Shown here in pieces: positions 54,941-55,560 of a stretch of DNA of 55,560 nt. Source of the DNA: Desulfobacterales bacterium (GTDB lineage: Bacteria; Desulfobacterota; Desulfobacteria; Desulfobacterales; Desulfosalsimonadaceae); NCBI GenBank assembly GCA_018335195.1, contig JAGXKN010000022.1, forward strand, positions 1-55,560. The letters are read 5' to 3'. The translations under genes were made by a program, and so were the position numbers. Below the pieces are notes generated by a model. The model was not told where the DNA came from. It worked only from the letters and a program-made list of their open reading frames with translations, and searched no databases. Positions within the stretch are counted from its first letter, which is position 1. The number at the start of each line of letters is the position of its first letter.

Positions 54941-55560
54941 ACAACCCCTCCGGCTTGACAATTAGTACCGCTGTAAAGAGAAGATACGGAATCGCCAGTG
55001 TAAAGCTTGGAATTAAAAGTGTTCCCATTGCTTCGCCGATCCCCACGATCAGTGCGGCGATAAACGCCCCGGGTATGCTGCCGAGGCCGCCCATGACGGT
55101 AATGATAAAGGCATAAATGATGATGTGTTCCCCCATGCCGGAGGAAGCCGAGGAAATGGGCAGTACCAGCGCTCCGCCGAAACCCGCCAGGCAGGAGCCC
55201 AGCAGAAAGGCAGAGGCGTAGAGCAGATTCGGGTTGATCCCGGAGGCCTGTGCCAGTTCGATATCCGAAGTCAGGGCGTTGATCATCTTGCCCCACATGG
55301 TTTTCGTAATCACAAGGTACATGAGAATGGCGATAAATATACCCAGCAGGATGATAAGAATCGAGAAGTTCGGGCATATCCGTCCCATGATTTTGGTATG
55401 CCCCAGACTCAGGGCCGGCATCATCCGTGGCACCGTGCCCCACACGTATCGGGTGATGTCATTGAAAATCAGGACCAGCCCGTATGTTAAAATGAGCTGG
55501 AACAGGATGTGGAGGGCATAGACGCGCTGGATGAAAAGCCTCTCGCAGATGACCCCGCCC
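54924..55560 (-). CDS. livH: Branched-chain amino acid-type permease LivH (N-terminus outside window)
   Basis: The reading frame stays open to the window edge, so the gene is cut by the window, not truncated in the genome. The visible part includes LHILFQLILTYGLVLIFND near the edge and GGLGSIPGAFIAALIVGIGE and the C-terminal KPEGLYGEKL, typical of LivH. Substrate-binding protein (livK) would be expected upstream but lies outside. Confidence 0.94.
   Translation of the reverse strand, partial: GGVICERLFIQRVYALHILFQLILTYGLVLIFNDITRYVWGTVPRMMPALSLGHTKIMGRICPNFSILIILLGIFIAILMYLVITKTMWGKMINALTSDIELAQASGINPNLLYASAFLLGSCLAGFGGALVLPISSASSGMGEHIIIYAFIITVMGGLGSIPGAFIAALIVGIGEAMGTLLIPSFTLAIPYLLFTAVLIVKPEGLYGEKL

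Noticed and set aside
1-55560. CRISPR array or prophage
   Set aside because: The dispersed repeats are not regularly spaced with unique spacers, and no Cas, capsid, terminase or integrase genes are seen.

Overview
The window is a GC-rich bacterial chromosome segment. Its gene content and order suggest an anaerobic member of the Desulfobacterota (former Deltaproteobacteria, Desulfobacterales-like). The clues are the rpmF-acpP-rpiB-glyA-dCMP deaminase-nrdR-rib-nusB order, a malic enzyme fused to a phosphotransacetylase-like domain, a two-subunit ADP-forming acyl-CoA synthetase, TrpB2, a short archaeal/eukaryal-type ProRS, and three oxygen-independent dehydratases of the 4-hydroxybutyryl-CoA dehydratase family. 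No rRNA, CRISPR array, prophage or complete insertion sequence is visible.

Layout. 0.5-5.3 kb (-): priA and the maeB-type malic enzyme. 5.5-8.7 kb (+): a three-gene operon (MBL hydrolase, acyl-CoA synthetase beta and alpha) behind a promoter with an inverted repeat. 8.8-16.7 kb: citrate synthase, an outer-membrane barrel, recN, a small exported protein, and an engB-era-ATP-grasp-HNH operon. 16.8-26.1 kb: hisI-hisG, trxA-trxB, a BamD-like lipoprotein, rpmB, a RelA/SpoT protein, proS and ispG. 26.4-29.2 kb: an internally duplicated small protein, a second MBL hydrolase, a Cys-containing small protein and TrpB2. 29.4-37.2 kb (-): rpmF-acpP-rpiB-glyA-dCMP deaminase-nrdR and ribD-ribE-ribBA-ribH-nusB. 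37.3-43.7 kb: gltX, tRNA-Gln(CTG), a lone CBM48 protein, an O-methyltransferase, a decayed cation/proton antiporter-like gene, a DUF4301 protein and an SMP-30-like protein.

43.9-55.56 kb (-) is the most distinctive part. Read 5' to 3' it encodes LivH (cut by the window edge), LivM, LivG, LivF, a C_GCAxxG_C_C-type protein, an SDR oxidoreductase, an AMP-forming acyl-CoA ligase, a 4-hydroxybutyryl-CoA dehydratase-like enzyme, a small CGGCNP-motif protein and two further mutually similar dehydratase paralogues. This reads as an uptake-activation-oxidation-dehydration route for an unknown carboxylic acid. All three dehydratases keep the Cys-x3-Cys ... His-x6-Cys iron-sulfur ligand pattern.

Intergenic regions are full of dispersed non-coding repeats: three ~150-bp palindromic MITE-like copies, four copies of an AT-rich TTAAG-type element, two oppositely oriented ~200-bp copies of another element, and three GTAGGGGCG-type hairpin elements. 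Several unrelated-looking elements share a ~20-bp end resembling ACTTTTTACGAAxCCATCAA, which suggests a common mobilising activity. Some copies abut start codons (engB, ribD) or contain a stop codon (priA).
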